Of a DNA stretch of 8,067 nt, positions 6,248-8,067 are shown in pieces; position 1 is the first letter of the stretch; the number at the start of each line of letters is the position of its first letter. The DNA is from an uncultured bacterium. Lineage in GTDB: Bacteria > Planctomycetota > DG-23 > SLPQ01. A program made the position numbers and the translations under genes. The stretch covers positions 1 to 8,067 of the forward strand of contig CALMGO010000493.1 of assembly GCA_937863625.1 (NCBI GenBank), in the 5' to 3' direction. The notes beneath the pieces are model-generated. The model ran no database searches, was not told the DNA's origin, and worked only from the letters and a program-made list of their open reading frames with translations.

Positions 6248-7679
6248 CGGACACCTCCAGCGAGTCGCAGTACGCCTTCCAGCGCTCTACGCAGGCGCCC
6301 ACGGTGGCGCCCCATGCAGGCATGGTCTTGAGGGTCTCCGCTATCTCCGCGTAACTTCGCGCCTGGTCGCCCTTGTCTACTTCATCGACCATTGTGTTGT
6401 GCCAGAGAAGCGTGAAGACTCCGCCTGCGAGTCTCGTCTTTTCCGCGAGGGAAAGCACCGCCTCGACGGTTTTCTCCGGCGGGAGCTCGCCGTATTGAAA
6501 GAACGTGCCGTCCATCGCTACGAGCGGCGCTTCGAAAATCCGCATCTCGCGGCCGGTGTCGACGTCAAAAGGCCTGAACGGATACGAAGTCGCGGCGCGA
6601 AAGCCCGCCGACTCCGCAAAGGCGAAACTCGCGTCATAGGCCAGCCCCGCCTCCTCATGCGCCTTCCATGCGTCAGGGAAACGCGCCCTCAGGTAGTGAT
6701 GTCTCGCGCCGACGGCTCGCTTGCCGGCGACAGTCTCGACCCGTGACGCCTGAACCCTCATGAGGTCCGCGTTCTCCCTCGTCTCGTAGCCGAGATGAAC
6801 GCCGATCTCGCATCCCTCGTTCATCAGTTTCTCGAGGTCCGACCTGAGCCGCGTATCAAGGACGTTATAAGCTCCGTCAAGCTCGCTCGTGACTCCGCCA
6901 AAAAGGAAAAACGTCGACGGCCACGGCCGCGCCCTCTGGCGCAGCAGTTCAAACGAGTAGTTGGGATTCTCCCCGCCCGCCGCTCGCCTTATCCCGGCGC
7001 CGGCTGTGCGAAGCGCCTGCCTCGTCTCGCCTTTTTGCGAGAGTCTCCCTGCGGAGATAAGCTTCGTCTTCAGGTAGCCCAGCCGCGAGGGGCGCGCGAG
7101 GGTCTCGATATCATGCGTAAAAGCGACCGCGAAGTCGTGCCTCTTGCCCCACGGCGCGACATACTCGAGCCCCGGGTAGAGCTGAGCGAGTTCTTTGCGT
7201 ATTACATGTGCATATTCATCGATAAGCGGCCTGCCGAGGAGGTCATTGGAACCCAGAAGTGACTCGGCCGCGGGGAATCGACCATGCCGGTCTTCGGAGG
7301 ATGATGATTTCTCATCGAGCGCACCCGCCATAGAGAACGCAGCCGCGAAAATGTCGCTATCGATAAACGCCGCTCCAGCGTTTCGTGTTATCGTACCTGT
7401 TCCATGAAAGATGGGTACGTCCTGAAGCCGCCCGCACGTTTTGAGAAACGGCGCGGCCCCTGCCGTCTTGCCATCGAAAAAACCGCTGTCCGCGATTGTC
7501 AGACCGCGCGCTCCAGGCGCCGCGAGGTATGAAACGAGCGCACCGTCTCCCGCCGGCGCCTCGCCCTCGTGCGCGATGCGATAAGGATATCCGCACCTTG
7601 TCGCGATGAGCCTTGCCGCCCATTCGCGCGCCGCGCGGTTCGGACCGTCGCCTATTCTTATTGTGACCACGCCTGCCAT
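6240..7679 (-). CDS. Polysaccharide deacetylase-like protein with DUF7033-like N-terminal half
   Basis: This 479-residue protein resembles the cytoplasmic-type polysaccharide deacetylases (carbohydrate esterase 4 fold, NodB-like barrel) common in exopolysaccharide clusters. Residues 1-170 look like the accompanying DUF7033-type domain: DIFAAAF (109-115), DRHGRFPA (130-137) and RPLIDEYA (150-157) are the recognisable parts. The catalytic half begins with FTHDIE (187-192), where Asp190 fits the catalytic base. The family usually has H-D-V/I-D, so Glu192 replaces the usual second Asp. Further family motifs are GVHLGYET (293-300, His295), RHHYLR (326-331), YPFRPFD (366-372) and LLWHN (424-428). 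No signal peptide or membrane segment is seen. The start is ATG with GGTGA 7 bases upstream, overlapping the stop of the acetyltransferase gene. Removal of N-acetyl groups from a sugar of the locus's glycan is the family-based expectation, but neither activity nor substrate is shown. Confidence 0.85.
   Translation of the reverse strand: MAGVVTIRIGDGPNRAAREWAARLIATRCGYPYRIAHEGEAPAGDGALVSYLAAPGARGLTIADSGFFDGKTAGAAPFLKTCGRLQDVPIFHGTGTITRNAGAAFIDSDIFAAAFSMAGALDEKSSSSEDRHGRFPAAESLLGSNDLLGRPLIDEYAHVIRKELAQLYPGLEYVAPWGKRHDFAVAFTHDIETLARPSRLGYLKTKLISAGRLSQKGETRQALRTAGAGIRRAAGGENPNYSFELLRQRARPWPSTFFLFGGVTSELDGAYNVLDTRLRSDLEKLMNEGCEIGVHLGYETRENADLMRVQASRVETVAGKRAVGARHHYLRARFPDAWKAHEEAGLAYDASFAFAESAGFRAATSYPFRPFDVDTGREMRIFEAPLVAMDGTFFQYGELPPEKTVEAVLSLAEKTRLAGGVFTLLWHNTMVDEVDKGDQARSYAEIAETLKTMPAWGATVGACVERWKAYCDSLEVSGE
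6253..6258 (-). promoter_or_regulatory. Ribosome-binding site fixing the GTG start of the first GT4 gene
   Basis: GGAGGT, five bases before the GTG at 6247, sits inside the last codons of the deacetylase gene (LEVSGE). It decides this start over the nearby out-of-frame GTG at 6243 and ATG at 6240, which do not open the GT4 frame. With the 8-base overlap it suggests coupled translation of the two genes. Confidence 0.75.
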
Positions 7680-7686
7680 GAGTGAC

Positions 7687-8067
7687 TCACCGGTCCCGGC
7701 CGAGGCCTCTTGTGATTCTTACCAGGGGCCTTCCCCAGAATTCAAAAATCCACGCCTCGCCCTGCTGCGTAAGCCCGCAGTGCTCCATCAGTCTCTTTGA
7801 CGCCGTGTTCGACGGCGCCGTCCACGCCACGATGCGCGAAATCCTTCCTTCTGCGGCTGTTATTGCGCTTAACTCCTTTAAGAGCGCCGTCCCAATGCCC
7901 CTCCCGCGATACTCGTCTCTCGTATAGAAGAGTATTGCGCCGGCCTCGCCGGGTCTCACGACAAACCGCCGAAACACTTCCGGCTCACGCCCGGAAGGCT
8001 CCGCAATCATCCCGTAAGCGGCGATCTCGCCGCCATCCGTCGCCAGAAAACCCCTGCAACCCCGCGC
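7687..8067 (-). CDS. GNAT-family N-acetyltransferase, 5' end outside the window
   Basis: This is the C-terminal part of an acetyl-CoA-dependent GNAT acetyltransferase. The frame is open to the window edge, with 19 further codons upstream of the internal ATG at 8010. Those codons read ...GFLATDGGEIAAYG, a plausible beta-strand/turn segment of the GNAT fold, so the true start lies beyond 8067. The diagnostic acetyl-CoA pyrophosphate-binding motif R-x-x-G-x-G is visible as RGRGIGTALL, counted about 46 residues from the internal Met. It is followed by the typical alpha-helix and then NTASKRLMEHCGL, the usual N-x-x-A-x-x-x-x-x-x-x-G region near the GNAT C-terminus. The stop is TGA, 7 bases before the next gene, so the two are probably co-transcribed. 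The substrate cannot be read from the sequence. In this setting a sugar amine or nucleotide sugar is a reasonable guess, but an unrelated small-molecule or protein acetyltransferase cannot be excluded. Confidence 0.88.
   Translation of the reverse strand, partial: ARGCRGFLATDGGEIAAYGMIAEPSGREPEVFRRFVVRPGEAGAILFYTRDEYRGRGIGTALLKELSAITAAEGRISRIVAWTAPSNTASKRLMEHCGLTQQGEAWIFEFWGRPLVRITRGLGRDR

Noticed and set aside
7680..7686. The only gap between main genes, considered as a promoter or terminator site
   Set aside because: Seven bases cannot hold either element, and the ribosome-binding site of the next gene overlaps the preceding stop codon.
1..8067. CRISPR arrays, insertion sequences, tRNA/rRNA genes, long direct repeats
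   Set aside because: None was seen on reading. The window is almost entirely coding on one strand with no repeat array or transposase.

Overview
The window is a block of surface-polysaccharide biosynthesis genes, all on the minus strand, so transcription runs from position 8067 towards position 1. No gene is on the plus strand. The DNA is GC-rich. GTG is the most common start codon, and nearly every start has a recognisable Shine-Dalgarno sequence, so a bacterium is likely. The lineage cannot be fixed from the sequence. Nothing seen shows whether the product is O-antigen, capsule or secreted exopolysaccharide.

In transcription order the genes are: a GNAT acetyltransferase whose 5' end lies outside the window (8067-7687); a polysaccharide deacetylase-like protein with a DUF7033-like N-terminal half (7679-6240); a GT4 glycosyltransferase with an extra central segment (6247-4883); a GT2 glycosyltransferase (4886-3912); a PaaK/CapK-type adenylate-forming enzyme (3915-2530); a second GT4 glycosyltransferase (2533-1355); an O-antigen ligase/polymerase family membrane protein (1358-117); a probable 40-residue single-pass membrane protein (133-11); and possibly the first codons of another gene (14-1).

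The genes are packed as one operon. The only gap between the main genes is 7 bases (7680-7686), and the other junctions overlap: four are 4-base ATGA/GTGA overlaps and one is an 8-base overlap. There is no room for internal promoters or terminators and none was seen. The promoter must lie upstream of 8067, outside the window.

A plausible division of labour is that the GT2 and two GT4 enzymes build a repeat unit or decorate a lipid-linked glycan, the deacetylase-like and GNAT proteins adjust acyl groups, the adenylating enzyme supplies or attaches an acyl or amino-acid group, and the membrane protein polymerises or ligates the glycan. This is inference from families. No initiating phosphoglycosyltransferase, flippase, chain-length regulator or export channel is in the window, so the locus continues beyond it.

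The least expected element is the 40-residue open reading frame at 11-133. It has a strong Shine-Dalgarno sequence, a hydrophobic stretch and overlaps on both sides like its neighbours. I see no evidence for a wholly new defence, mobile or RNA-based system here.
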